DNA from: Alistipes sp. | Lineage (GTDB): Bacteria; Bacteroidota; Bacteroidia; Bacteroidales; Rikenellaceae | NCBI GenBank assembly: GCA_017465055.1 | Contig: JAFTWZ010000001.1 | Coordinates: 62,001 to 126,000 of the forward strand | Length of the DNA: 64,000 nucleotides | Direction: 5' to 3' | Part shown: in pieces, positions 9,115 through 17,661 of the stretch | Layout of the letters: each line of letters starts with the position of its first letter | Position numbering within the stretch: the stretch's first letter is position 1 | The notes under the pieces: generated by a model | Databases searched by the model: none | Told to the model about the DNA's origin: nothing | Seen by the model: the letters and a program-made list of their open reading frames with translations, nothing else | Translations under genes and position numbers: made by a program

Positions 9115-9999
9115 ATGAAAGGACAATCAACACTCCGAGCAACGATGCTCCTATGGGCAATGTTAGCCCTTATCACCTCGGCCACAGCGCAGCATAGCAA
9201 GAGAGAGTTAGTACGCCAATGGCGCGAGGGAGACTACGTAGTAACGCAGTATGTCGTCGCCGACAACACACAACACAAGAGCGACTACGAGATTCACTAC
9301 GCCATAAACTCGTCGACGGCATCGCCCGAGATGGAACAGAATGGCACCGAATTAGCGCGCCTCGACAACTTCTTCGACGAGCTTAAGCAGGACACTCTGC
9401 GCCACGTGACGAGCATAGCCATAACGGGTTACGCCTCGCCCGATGGCACAACAGCCTACAACACCGAGCTGGCACGCAAGCGTGCACAGCAACTAAGCAC
9501 CTGGCTATGCAAGCGCTACGGCATAAAGGGTACGGATATAACCATCACGTCGCACGTGGTACCCTGGAGCGCAACGACCGAGGCTATAGAACACTCGTCG
9601 TTAAAGGATAGCGACAAGTTAGTTAAGTTAGTAAACTCGGGCCAAGCGCCTATGGTCATCGACAACGAGCTTAAGGGCGAGGCTAACGCCTGGGCGTGGC
9701 TCAAGAGCGATATCCTACCCGATATGCGCCGCGCCGTGGTCACCGTGGCCTACACCGAGGATAGGATGGAGTCGAACCGCGAATATAGTCCCCATCAGCA
9801 GCCTAAGGAGGTTGTCATCATCGAGGAGTGGAGCGAGACACCTAAGCACGAGGATAAGCACCATAAGCACGATAAGCACCACAAGGAGCATAAAGAGCAT
9901 AAGCGTGGTAAGCATCACCGCAACGTAGTGGTGTTAGACCAGTGGGAGGGTGTAGTTATCGACCTCGGTGGCGCGACAGAGGGATACTCAGCCCAGTAG
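9115..9999 (+). CDS. Periplasmic OmpA-like domain protein with His/Lys-rich tail
   Basis: 294 residues. A signal peptide ends near residue 25 (SATAQ). Residues about 95-165 match an OmpA C-terminal-like fold: SIAITGYASPDGTTAYNTELARKRAQ contains the alpha-helical peptidoglycan-binding signature in relaxed form. Residues about 245-270 are an extraordinary run of His, Lys and Glu (HEDKHHKHDKHHKEHKEHK), likely able to bind divalent metals. The OmpA-like region resembles that of Bacteroidales DUF3868-type envelope proteins. No partner gene is adjacent. Function is not known beyond probable envelope association. Confidence 0.75.
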   Translation: MKGQSTLRATMLLWAMLALITSATAQHSKRELVRQWREGDYVVTQYVVADNTQHKSDYEIHYAINSSTASPEMEQNGTELARLDNFFDELKQDTLRHVTSIAITGYASPDGTTAYNTELARKRAQQLSTWLCKRYGIKGTDITITSHVVPWSATTEAIEHSSLKDSDKLVKLVNSGQAPMVIDNELKGEANAWAWLKSDILPDMRRAVVTVAYTEDRMESNREYSPHQQPKEVVIIEEWSETPKHEDKHHKHDKHHKEHKEHKRGKHHRNVVVLDQWEGVVIDLGGATEGYSAQ

Positions 10000-10021
10000 C
10001 CGCGATAAAATAGGCGAAAAA

Positions 10022-10053
10022 TTTGCATAAATAAATTGGATTTGCTACCTTTG
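10022..10053 (+). promoter_or_regulatory. Promoter for the 93-residue conserved protein
   Basis: TTTG at 10022-10025, 20-bp spacer, TACCTTTG at 10046-10053. This is an exact match to the Bacteroidota consensus and lies about 30 bp before the ATG. Confidence 0.85.
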
Positions 10054-10084
10054 CGTAATTGCAAATTTTAAACCTGATATAATT

Positions 10085-10366
10085 ATGGCAAATCTTAGAT
10101 TCTTAAAGAAGGAGATAGACTACCGTTTGGAGGAGTTCGTATTTGACTGTCAGATGACAATCTTCGTTCAGCCTAACAAGGAGGAGCAGATCGTAGAGCT
10201 TATGCAGCGCGGCGTAGAGCTTCGCAACGCTCTATACAAGAAGGCTATGAACCCTGCTGAGCCTAAGAACCCATCGTTGGTAAGAAAGCACTACGCTGCT
10301 TTGCGCCGCGATATGGTTTCGAGCTTTGAGTCGCTCTTTGCTGACCTTAGCGAGACCTGCAAGTAG
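10085..10366 (+). CDS. Small conserved hypothetical protein
   Basis: 93 residues, predicted almost entirely helical, with many charged residues and no signal peptide, cysteine motif or membrane segment. It starts MANLRFLKKEIDYRLEEF. It has a strong promoter of its own and is not obviously part of an operon. The pattern (short, abundant-looking, well-started) suggests a real cytosolic protein of the Bacteroidales hypothetical class; I do not recognise a function. Confidence 0.72.
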   Translation: MANLRFLKKEIDYRLEEFVFDCQMTIFVQPNKEEQIVELMQRGVELRNALYKKAMNPAEPKNPSLVRKHYAALRRDMVSSFESLFADLSETCK

Positions 10367-10469
10367 TCCTCCACGACTTACGATAGCATTTCGTAGCGAC
10401 CATCTCCATTGGGGGTGGTCGTTTTCGTTGCAGAGGAGAGCCCATAAGCATCAATAATTGGCTCAGTCT

Positions 10470-10885
10470 GAAATTCTGGTGGAGTAATTAATAACATAGT
10501 ACGTCATCGCGAAGAATTGCATCTAATAGCGGTAGTGGTGGATGACTAAAAGTAAATTTGTCATCCCCGTTTCGTCAGGAGGTTGAATAAAAAGATGTAG
10601 TTTTAGGCTTGCGAAGCCTGAAAAAGCGGAGTTTACTTTGCGTAAATGAGCATTTTGAAGGCGAGCATAACGACAAAATACACTTTTTATTCAGCCTCAT
10701 GCAATTCTGTGGCGATCTTCCTTTGTTAATACTTCCACACTGATACGCACAACTATCAATCACACTCCGCACGGCTCTATAAACAGTGGAAGCCCCCCAC
10801 GTCGGAGCATAGTGGCTTTATCACTCTCCACAAACTCATACTTGCTCCTCCTCGGGGTGACGATATTTATTATTTATCTCGGGTC
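10470..10885 (+). repeat. 310-bp element, copy 1 (interrupted)
   Basis: Starts GAAATTCTGGTGGAGTAAT and continues with the blocks cgtcatcgcgaagaattgca, gcaattctgtggcgatcttc and cctcctcggggtgacgatat that recur in copies 2 and 3. A 159-bp composite (10540-10698) sits where copy 2 has only 16 bases (atacccacttgggtct). The right end is degenerate. No credible coding sequence. Confidence 0.88.
10540..10698 (+). repeat. Composite: terminator hairpin plus 120-bp inverted-end element, copy A
   Basis: The hairpin GGATGAC...GTCATCC (10540-10566) is followed by a 120-bp element (10579-10698) with ends GAGGTTGAATAAAAAG and CTTTTTATTCAGCCTC, inverted repeats of 16 bp with one mismatch. The same composite is at 62941-63105, where the inner element is also exactly 120 bp. 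It interrupts copy 1 of the 310-bp element. Confidence 0.9.
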
Positions 10886-10889
10886 AGTC

Positions 10890-11200
10890 GGTAATTCTTG
10901 CGGAGTAATCAATAACATTAATACGTCATCGCGAAGAATTGCATCTAATAGCGGTAGTGATACCCACTTGGGTCTATGCAATTCTGTGGCGATCTTCCTT
11001 TGTTTATACTTCCGCACTGATACGTAAGAGTTGCATTAGTGCTCCGCACGTCACACACGACTATCAATATCACTCCGCACGGCTCTATAAACAGCGGAAG
11101 ACCCCCACGTCGGAGCATATTGGCGGTATCTCACTCCGCAAACTCATACTTGCTCCTCCTCGGGGTGACGATATTATATTCTCCCCACCAGAAATTTACC
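10890..11200 (+). repeat. 310-bp element, copy 2
   Basis: The most complete copy in this orientation. The left end (GGTAATTCTTGCGGAGTAAT) and right end (ATTCTCCCCACCAGAAATTTACC) are imperfect inverted repeats. Internal dyads pair gaagaattgcat with atgcaattctgtgg, and ctccgcacg with cgtcggag. It directly follows copy 1. The reading frames inside are not shared consistently, so it is treated as non-coding. Confidence 0.88.
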
Positions 11201-11538
11201 GTGAGCAGAAATAGTAGCTCGCGCCTACGGTGCTAAAGGGGGAGGTAGAGAGGTTAGAGAGGTTAGAGAGGTTAGAGAGGTTAGGGAATTTAGTGGCAAC
11301 GCTTTAACGTACTAACCAGCCTGCTCCCTAAATTCTCTAATTTCACTAAATTCCTTAAAACTATTTCACGCGCAAGCCGTACCGACCAGCCTGCTCTCTA
11401 AACTACCCTTTAGCAGGCTTTGCCTGCGAACTTTTCAGTGAGCCATAATTACCGAAAATAACGGCGCTCGAGAGTGGAAATAACAAGAGCTACCCGAGTA
11501 TGCACCCGAGTAGCTCGAAACTTTATGACGAGGCGACC
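11201..11538. repeat. Gene-free stretch with low-complexity inverted arms
   Basis: Contains a 10-bp-period GGTTAGAGAG array (about 11243-11283), a 9-bp TAAATTCNN run (11334-11362) and a short hairpin GCAGGCTTTGCCTGC near 11413-11427. The array end ttagggaatttagtg can pair with cactaaattccttaa downstream. No gene is visible. Confidence 0.6.
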
Positions 11539-12843
11539 CTACTTCGTAACAGGGACAACCTTAATAGTATTAGCATTAGCTGGCTTCTCAGCCTTATTAG
11601 CCGCCTTGTCGCTGTTAACCTCTATCTGGGGTTTCGCCAGAGCGCCCTTCATCATCGATGGATGGAGAATCTTGGCCTTACTTGGTACTGGAGTAATGCT
11701 CTCAGCCTCGGCAGCAAGCTCCTCATCGCTCTTGCCATACTTAACCGACTTAAGTTTTATGGTCATAACCACACCCTCGTTAGGGGCTACTGCCCTATTG
11801 CCCTTATCTCCATAGGCCAACGATGCTGGAAGCCACAGTGTAATCTGGCCACCCTCACCGATATTCTTAACACCATACTGCGAGCCCTTGATAATCGCAC
11901 GGTCGAGAACAACCTCCAAGTTCTCGATATCAGCGAGCTGCTTCTCGAGACGACTCACTCGCATCTCCTTAGTCTGTGCCTTTGCAGCTGTAGTGTCGGC
12001 AAGCTCCTTATCCAAAGCCTCGCGGAGCGCAGCAACACGTTTCTCGTGAGACTCCACAAGCATACCTCGCTGAGTGTAGACATCATAGCTAAAGCCGATA
12101 GTATCGCGCTCAGTGCGAGGACGTACGCCATTACCAGCTACATCGACACGGTAGTAGAGCGTATCACCCTCGACAACCATCATATGGACATCACGCTGCG
12201 TAGCAACATCACTGAGCCAAGTGCGGCTCTTAGCAAGCATATAGTCTTTCAACTCAGTAGTAAAGTAGTCGTTAACGCATCGGCGCATATCCGTCTGGCT
12301 TATAGCAAGCTGGCTGTCATCGATGGCATCGCCCTCAATAGCAAGCGCCTCATTAAACGACTTAGCAACCCAGTACATATTTATAGGCATACCCATACGG
12401 CGGAAATAGTCAGCGATGTCGTAGCCATAGCAACGAGAGATATCCTCCTTAGTAAATTTCTCATCAAAGAGCTCTGGAAGGTCGGTAGTCTGCTGGCCGA
12501 ACATAGCCATACGCTTAGCCATAATGTGAGGACGCAAGCGCTCCTCAGAGAATTGATTTAGTATCTCACGATTTGCCTGTAGGAAGTCGACGTCGACAAC
12601 CTCCTTCTGCACCTCCTCGAGCATAGCACCGACAAGCAGGTCGGCATCGATATCGTTACCCATAGGCTGGAAGCGTATACCGAGTGCAACGTTCATAGCC
12701 ATAGAGTAGGACAAGGTATCCATCTCTACAGTCGCGTCGTAGTAGGCCCTACCAGTAGATGTATCGAAGTGCATACCCGTAGGGCGGCTGCAACACGACA
12801 CTGCCACAACTGCTGTAGCAACAATTAATAGTAATTTCTTCAT
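11539..12843 (-). CDS. FKBP-type peptidyl-prolyl isomerase lipoprotein (large)
   Basis: 434 residues. The SPII signal peptide ends VVAVSC near residue 17. An FKBP-N dimerisation-like region (LSYSMAMNVALGIRF at about 44) is followed by a long helical section and an FKBP domain (about residues 300-355) with GEGGQITLWLPASLAYGDKG. The C-terminal 75 residues are a charged, low-complexity tail unlike the family. It should act on proline isomers in periplasmic or outer-membrane clients. A second, smaller FKBP lipoprotein lies 52 bp upstream in the same direction, so the two are likely a pair arising by duplication and co-expressed. Confidence 0.9.
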   Translation of the reverse strand: MKKLLLIVATAVVAVSCCSRPTGMHFDTSTGRAYYDATVEMDTLSYSMAMNVALGIRFQPMGNDIDADLLVGAMLEEVQKEVVDVDFLQANREILNQFSEERLRPHIMAKRMAMFGQQTTDLPELFDEKFTKEDISRCYGYDIADYFRRMGMPINMYWVAKSFNEALAIEGDAIDDSQLAISQTDMRRCVNDYFTTELKDYMLAKSRTWLSDVATQRDVHMMVVEGDTLYYRVDVAGNGVRPRTERDTIGFSYDVYTQRGMLVESHEKRVAALREALDKELADTTAAKAQTKEMRVSRLEKQLADIENLEVVLDRAIIKGSQYGVKNIGEGGQITLWLPASLAYGDKGNRAVAPNEGVVMTIKLKSVKYGKSDEELAAEAESITPVPSKAKILHPSMMKGALAKPQIEVNSDKAANKAEKPANANTIKVVPVTK

Positions 12844-12895
12844 AGAGTTTGATTGAATTTATTTATATTATGAATCTTAAATCTTACATATCAGC

Positions 12896-13588
12896 CTATC
12901 GATTCTCGACATCGATGAGCCACAGCTCGTAGTAAAGCATCGTATTAGGCTTAACACCGAGCGAGTCGCAGCCCGCTGAGCCGAAGGCCAGCGTCGAGGG
13001 TATCCACGCCTCGATATGGCCGCCCTCGCCAATGAGCTTCGTAGCCTCGATGACACCGCGCGACATCTGACCTACGGCCAAACGTGCCGTGTCGGACTTA
13101 TAGTAGGTGGTGTCGACAACACCGCCTGCAACATCCAGCACACGGTAGCGCACAAGCACCGTATCGCGATTGTTACGCGCAGTCTTCTTAGTATCACCCA
13201 GCTGGTGCACCTTGTATGTCAGGCCCGAAGATGTGGCAACGAACTTTCTATCTGCCTTGCGAAGCTCCTCTAAGAACTGAGTCTCGTAGTGCTTAACACG
13301 CTCGTAGATGTCGTAGTTCATATACTTTAGATATGCCGCACGAGCCACCTCGTCGTTGAGCAGCGCCCTATCGAAATAGGCATCGCGCAGGCCCTCGCAC
13401 ACAGCATCGACGTTGAGCAACGAATCGATACCCATAAGATTACGGCCGAGGTTCATACCCAAGACATAGGACATAGAGTCGGCGCTGGTCTGCATAACTG
13501 GCGTCACTTCGATAGGCTCGCTACGACGGCCACAAGAGAGCGCCAAGAACATAAAGACAACAACTGCAAGCGAGAGTATCTTCTTCAT
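12896..13588 (-). CDS. FKBP-type peptidyl-prolyl isomerase lipoprotein (small)
   Basis: 230 residues with lipobox LALSC at about residue 19. An FKBP-N region (SYVLGMNLGRNLMGID) is followed by a C-terminal FKBP domain from about 110 with GLTYKVHQLGD, LVRYRVLD and IGEGGHIEAWIPSTLAFGS. Length and layout match FkpA/Mip-like periplasmic isomerases. Several hydrophobic active-site positions of FKBP12 are substituted, so catalysis is plausible but unproven. It is encoded immediately upstream of the large FKBP gene. Confidence 0.9.
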   Translation of the reverse strand: MKKILSLAVVVFMFLALSCGRRSEPIEVTPVMQTSADSMSYVLGMNLGRNLMGIDSLLNVDAVCEGLRDAYFDRALLNDEVARAAYLKYMNYDIYERVKHYETQFLEELRKADRKFVATSSGLTYKVHQLGDTKKTARNNRDTVLVRYRVLDVAGGVVDTTYYKSDTARLAVGQMSRGVIEATKLIGEGGHIEAWIPSTLAFGSAGCDSLGVKPNTMLYYELWLIDVENR

Positions 13589-13648
13589 AAAACTGATTTT
13601 GCGTTTATTACGGTTAACGTAGACTACATTGAAATATTATACCTAAGT

Positions 13649-15037
13649 CTAATTCTTAGCTTTACGGCTCTCGCTACGTGCCTCGAGCATAATGATTATA
13701 GAGCCTAACACTGCAGCTGTGGCCGAGGCCATAAGTATGGCAATCTTACCCATATCGATGAAGTCTTGGTGTGTAGCCTTATCGAAAGCGAGGTTATCGA
13801 CAAAGATAGACATCGTGAAACCTATACCTCCGAGGCAAGCAACTGCCAAGAGCATCATCCACGTAGCACCAGCAGGCTTTTCTGCTATACCGAACTTCAC
13901 GGCCAAGTAGCTAAAGAGCGAGATACCCAAAGGTTTACCAAGCACAAGGCCAAAGAAGATACCCATACCTATAGAGCCGACCTCGGGAGCATACTGAAAG
14001 ATGTTGAAGTACTCGGCCGAAGGGATATGCACACCAGCGTTACCGAGAGCAAAGATAGGCATAATGATAAAGTTGACATATGGCATAAGGAGGTGCTCCA
14101 TACGGTGGCTCATACCCTGCGCGCCGTCCGAGATCTGTTTCATACGACGCAGGTAGTAGAGACGCGACTCCTCGGCCTCGTTAGCATCCTCAATCTGATC
14201 GGCATCCTTGATACCCTGCTCGATAATATCTGCCTTATGGAGATAGTACGAGCGGCTATAACGTGGCTTGGTAGGGATGAGCATAGCCATAGCCACACCC
14301 GAGATGGTGGCGTGTACACCCGAGTAGTAGAAGAGAATCCACACAACACAGGCAGGGACTAAGTAGGCCATCATACGGAACTCTCCGAGGCGGCGCATAA
14401 AGTAGATGCCCACCATTATAAGGAGTGCTATGCCCAAGAGTAGCATATCGGGGGTCTCTCCATAGAAGAGCGCGATGACAAAGATAGCACCCAAATCGTC
14501 GGCTACGGCCAGTGCCGTAAGGAATACCTTAAGCGAGATAGGCACGCGGTCGCCCAAAAGCGACATAATACCGATGGCAAAGGCGATATCTGTAGCCGTA
14601 GGGATACCCCAGCCATTCGACACCTCAGTACCAGCATTAAACGAGGCGTATATGAGCGCTGGCACGAGCATACCACCCAGCGCCGCCACAACTGGCAGGA
14701 TAGCCTTCTTTGGCGTCGATAGCTGTCCGTGCGAAATCTCGCGACGTATCTCGAGGCCCACGGTGAAGAAGAATATCACCATAAGACCATCGTTGATAAA
14801 CTTCTCGAGATTCATACCCTCGGGGAAGAACTTACCGTCGATGGTAAGACCCAGCTCCATATGCAGCATATGGTGATAGAGATCTGCCGTAGCTGGAAGG
14901 TTTGCCAATAACATAGCAATAATCACACACACAATAAGCACTATACCACCTGCCCAGGGCGCTTGCAGAAAACTCTTTCCGCGCTGTGAAAGAATGTGGC
15001 TGCGCTTCACTCGACCAAATTTTGTAAATACTGACAT
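13649..15037 (-). CDS. nhaA: Na+/H+ antiporter NhaA
   Basis: 462 residues, about 70 longer than the E. coli protein. Twelve hydrophobic segments are expected. The ion-binding pair is visible in ALAVADDLGAIFVI near residue 180, and the family motif YASFNAGTEVSNGWGIPTATDIAFAIG precedes it in recognisable form. A hydrophilic insertion (about residues 260-310, rich in Asp, Glu and Arg) between membrane segments accounts for the extra length. It exports Na+ in exchange for protons at the inner membrane. Monocistronic on the minus strand. Confidence 0.96.
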   Translation of the reverse strand: MSVFTKFGRVKRSHILSQRGKSFLQAPWAGGIVLIVCVIIAMLLANLPATADLYHHMLHMELGLTIDGKFFPEGMNLEKFINDGLMVIFFFTVGLEIRREISHGQLSTPKKAILPVVAALGGMLVPALIYASFNAGTEVSNGWGIPTATDIAFAIGIMSLLGDRVPISLKVFLTALAVADDLGAIFVIALFYGETPDMLLLGIALLIMVGIYFMRRLGEFRMMAYLVPACVVWILFYYSGVHATISGVAMAMLIPTKPRYSRSYYLHKADIIEQGIKDADQIEDANEAEESRLYYLRRMKQISDGAQGMSHRMEHLLMPYVNFIIMPIFALGNAGVHIPSAEYFNIFQYAPEVGSIGMGIFFGLVLGKPLGISLFSYLAVKFGIAEKPAGATWMMLLAVACLGGIGFTMSIFVDNLAFDKATHQDFIDMGKIAILMASATAAVLGSIIIMLEARSESRKAKN

Positions 15038-15142
15038 TGTTTTTATTAATTGGGGAATTAAGTTCGCTTATTTAGTAAACTCACTTAATCGTAGTTTATA
15101 AGTAGTTTATAATATTATTATCTTCTATTTCTGTCTAAGCAC

Positions 15143-15200
15143 CTCTATCTCCTAACTCATATCTCCTAACTCCTATCTCCTATCTCCTATCTCACAACTC
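15143..15200. repeat. Heptamer-like array CTCCTAT
   Basis: Runs of atctcct and aactcct with 7-bp spacing (ctcctatctcctatctcct) fill the space between nhaA and the arginase-fold gene. It is simple-sequence DNA, and no gene or clear terminator is seen. Confidence 0.65.
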
Positions 15201-15210
15201 CTCACTTACT

Positions 15211-16296
15211 CTACAACACATCCTCCGCAGGGTGATTCTTAAGTGCCATACAGCACATATTGTACAGCAGGCGCGAGGCGATAGCCGCATCGGTCTTATC
15301 CTCCATATCGGGCACTACCTCCGTAAGGTCGAAGCCAACAATCCTGCGGCCCGAATCTACTACCCTGCCCAAGAGGTAGACAACCTCGGGGAAGCGCAGA
15401 CCACCAGCCACCTGAGTACCCGTGTGTGGCGAGCACTCTATGGTCAGTCCGTCGATATCGAGCGATACGTACACCTCCTGTGGTAGCTCGGCGATAATGT
15501 CGTCGCAGAGCGTGGCCCAGTTGACACCCTCGAAGTGTTTTGACCAGATGGTCTGACCAGTAAATAGCGTAATCCTATCGTCAGCCATAGCCCTCTCCCA
15601 CTCCTGGGGCGAGAAGGCACGGACACCGACACCCACGATGCGCTCGATGCCCTCGATGTCGCGAAGCACGTTGTGCATAATCGAGGCGTGCGAATGGTCA
15701 AAGCCATAGTGCTGCTCGCGCAGGTCGCAGCTCGAGTCGATATGCAAGATACCTATCTTCTTATGCTGCTCAGCCACAGCACGTATATGTCCGTATGCTG
15801 CCGACTGGTCGCCACCGACAAGACCTACGATCTTTCCCATCTCGAGCCAGTGTTTCGACTGCTCGTATATCTTCTCGTTGACAATTACCGATGCCTCGTT
15901 GACACGCTTAAGGCGACGCTCAAGCGACAAGGCATCGAGGGTGCTGAGTTTTGCCTGATGACTGAGATTGATGACACGCTCGGCATCGGAGCGTAGGCGG
16001 TGTGCCATATCCTGAATCGTGTAATCGACAGGCGCTGTTGCGATACCCTTGCGATAGCTGTATGGCGCCATAGGCTCGAAGAAGTCGACACTACGCGAAG
16101 CCTCAATGATGGCATCGGGAGCGAAGGAGCTACCGCTACGCTGAGCAACGGTGGTATCCCAGGGTGCCGAGATAAGCACTAAGGCAGCCTCTTCGGGCGA
16201 GAGTGGAATACCGAAATAGTTACCATTGTCGGGTATTGCACCATTGGGGTCGAACTTCTTATCTATCATACTCTTAAATCGTAAATCTTCACTCAT
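15211..16296 (-). CDS. Arginase/agmatinase-fold protein with lost metal ligands
   Basis: 361 residues from ATG 16296 (a GTG at 16305 and an ATG at 16269 are alternatives). The ureohydrolase fold is clear: SAPWDTT, GLVGGDQSAAYG, HIDSSCDLREQHYGFDHSHA and VSLDIDGLTIECSPHTGTQVAGGL. In active enzymes these read GGDHS, DAHxD and SxDxDxxDP. Here the first histidine is Gln (about residue 164) and the second is Ser (about 189), and the DP after SxDxD is replaced; the four aspartates remain. It could bind one metal or none, or be a regulatory pseudoenzyme. Substrate cannot be named, so no speB or hutG symbol is given. Confidence 0.88.
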   Translation of the reverse strand: MSEDLRFKSMIDKKFDPNGAIPDNGNYFGIPLSPEEAALVLISAPWDTTVAQRSGSSFAPDAIIEASRSVDFFEPMAPYSYRKGIATAPVDYTIQDMAHRLRSDAERVINLSHQAKLSTLDALSLERRLKRVNEASVIVNEKIYEQSKHWLEMGKIVGLVGGDQSAAYGHIRAVAEQHKKIGILHIDSSCDLREQHYGFDHSHASIMHNVLRDIEGIERIVGVGVRAFSPQEWERAMADDRITLFTGQTIWSKHFEGVNWATLCDDIIAELPQEVYVSLDIDGLTIECSPHTGTQVAGGLRFPEVVYLLGRVVDSGRRIVGFDLTEVVPDMEDKTDAAIASRLLYNMCCMALKNHPAEDVL

Positions 16297-16444
16297 CAAT
16301 ACCACTCTGCATCGAGCCTCAAATTGGGCTTATTAGCGAAATGGCTCTACACGCAAAAATAACACGCAAAAATAGTATTTTTTTTGGAGATAATCGCTAT
16401 ATTTGCTAAAAATTTAATAATATTTACCCCCACAGCACTCTATT

Positions 16445-17443
16445 ATGAAGGTCATAATCGATAGCGCCATACCCTACGTAGACACAGCCCTCGCCCCCTA
16501 TGCCGAGGTGGTACGCATTGCAGGCCGCGAGATAACACCCGAGTCGGTGCGCGATGCCGATGCGCTCATCGTACGAACACGCACGCGCGTCGATGCCAAG
16601 CTATTGGAGGGTAGCAGTGTAGAGTTTGTAGCTACGGCAACCATAGGCCGCGACCACATAGACGAGGCGTACTGCCACAGTCGTGGCATCGAGATATGCT
16701 CAGCACCTGGATGCAACGCACGTGGCGTACTACAGTGGGTAGCTGCAGTACTACGACACATCTCGCGTGTTGATGGGAAGCGCCCCAAGGATTATACACT
16801 GGGTGTCGTAGGCGTGGGCAACGTAGGCTCGTTGGTATCGCACTATGCCCGTCTCTGGGGATTTAGAGTTATGGAGTGCGACCCTCCGCGACAGCTGCGC
16901 GAAGGCGGCGAGTACTACACCATCGAGGAGATAGCTCGCAGGGCAGATATCATCACCCTCCACACCCCTTTAGACTCTACTACGCATCACTACGTTGATG
17001 CCACGCTTATCGAGGCTATGCGCCCCGAGACCACAATAATAAATGCCTCGCGCGGTGGTGTTGTCGACAACCGCGCAGTAGCTCAATCTGCGCACCGCTA
17101 CATATTCGATGTATGGGAGGATGAGCCAGATATCCCGATTGACATCCTATCAGGCGCTACACTGGCCACAGCCCACATCGCTGGCTACACCACGCAGGGC
17201 AAGGCAAACGCTACAGCTATGAGTATTAGATCGTTGGCCCGACATTTCGGATTACCGCTTACGGATTGGTATCCTGCAAGTCTTAGGCCTACCCTGCCAC
17301 GCGACATTAGCTGGGAGGAGCTGTGTGCGACCATAGACAGATATACCGACATCGAGGCACTGACAGCCTACCTAAAGTGCCACCCATCAGACTTCGAGGC
17401 TATACGCAACAACCCCACCTCGCTACGCGAGGAGTACTTCTAA
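16445..17443 (+). CDS. pdxB: Erythronate-4-phosphate dehydrogenase
   Basis: 332 residues; second step of DXP-independent pyridoxal 5'-phosphate synthesis, oxidising 4-phosphoerythronate. A D-2-hydroxyacid dehydrogenase fold is seen: N-terminal FVATATIGRDHID, the dinucleotide loop LGVVGVGNVGSLVSHY near 120, catalytic NASRGGVVDN near 200 and HIAGYTTQGK near 240 with the acid-base histidine. The C-terminal dimerisation domain is shorter than in E. coli (378 residues), as in other Bacteroidales versions. A TATATTTG -7 box lies at 16398-16405. It converges on mscL over a shared terminator. Confidence 0.95.
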   Translation: MKVIIDSAIPYVDTALAPYAEVVRIAGREITPESVRDADALIVRTRTRVDAKLLEGSSVEFVATATIGRDHIDEAYCHSRGIEICSAPGCNARGVLQWVAAVLRHISRVDGKRPKDYTLGVVGVGNVGSLVSHYARLWGFRVMECDPPRQLREGGEYYTIEEIARRADIITLHTPLDSTTHHYVDATLIEAMRPETTIINASRGGVVDNRAVAQSAHRYIFDVWEDEPDIPIDILSGATLATAHIAGYTTQGKANATAMSIRSLARHFGLPLTDWYPASLRPTLPRDISWEELCATIDRYTDIEALTAYLKCHPSDFEAIRNNPTSLREEYF

Positions 17444-17564
17444 GAGTGAAGAGGGAGACAAATGGCTTGTGCGTGTTTTTTTTTAAAAGACGAAAGGGAC
17501 GAAGAAACGAACAAGACCACAGGAAGCAGGGAAGTTTGTGCGGTTGTGGCGTTGGCGTAGGCGT

Positions 17565-17603
17565 TAACGTAAAACGCATAGCAACTCATCGAAACTCATA
17601 GTA
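17565..17603. repeat. Decanucleotide palindrome family, half element
   Basis: After a GTTTGTGCGG core-like stretch (17533-17543), the sequence cgcatagcaactcatcgaaactcatagta contains 10-bp-spaced AACTCAT units, the same as the right arms at 50350 and 58901. It abuts the terminator. Confidence 0.65.
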
Positions 17604-17636
17604 GGGGCTGAATAAAAGTGTATTTTATTCAGCCCC
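17604..17636. terminator. Bidirectional terminator, pdxB/mscL
   Basis: Perfect 14-bp stem GGGGCTGAATAAAA / TTTTATTCAGCCCC with a 5-base loop between convergent genes. Its sequence matches the inverted ends of the 120-bp element, as though both ends were joined without the body. Confidence 0.9.
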
Positions 17637-17661
17637 TATAAATTGTTACTGCGTCACTTGA

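Noticed and set aside
10575-10772. Short minus-strand frame similar to one at 62982-63167
   Set aside because: Similarity comes from the shared 120-bp repeat; the two frames differ outside the element and lack promoters.
10812-11236. Several 65-91-residue frames in the 310-bp repeats
   Set aside because: The frames are not conserved between the three copies and have no known motif.
11500-12561. 353-residue plus-strand open frame
   Set aside because: It is antisense to the FKBP lipoprotein gene, has no recognisable motif or promoter, and its frame follows from codon bias of the real gene.
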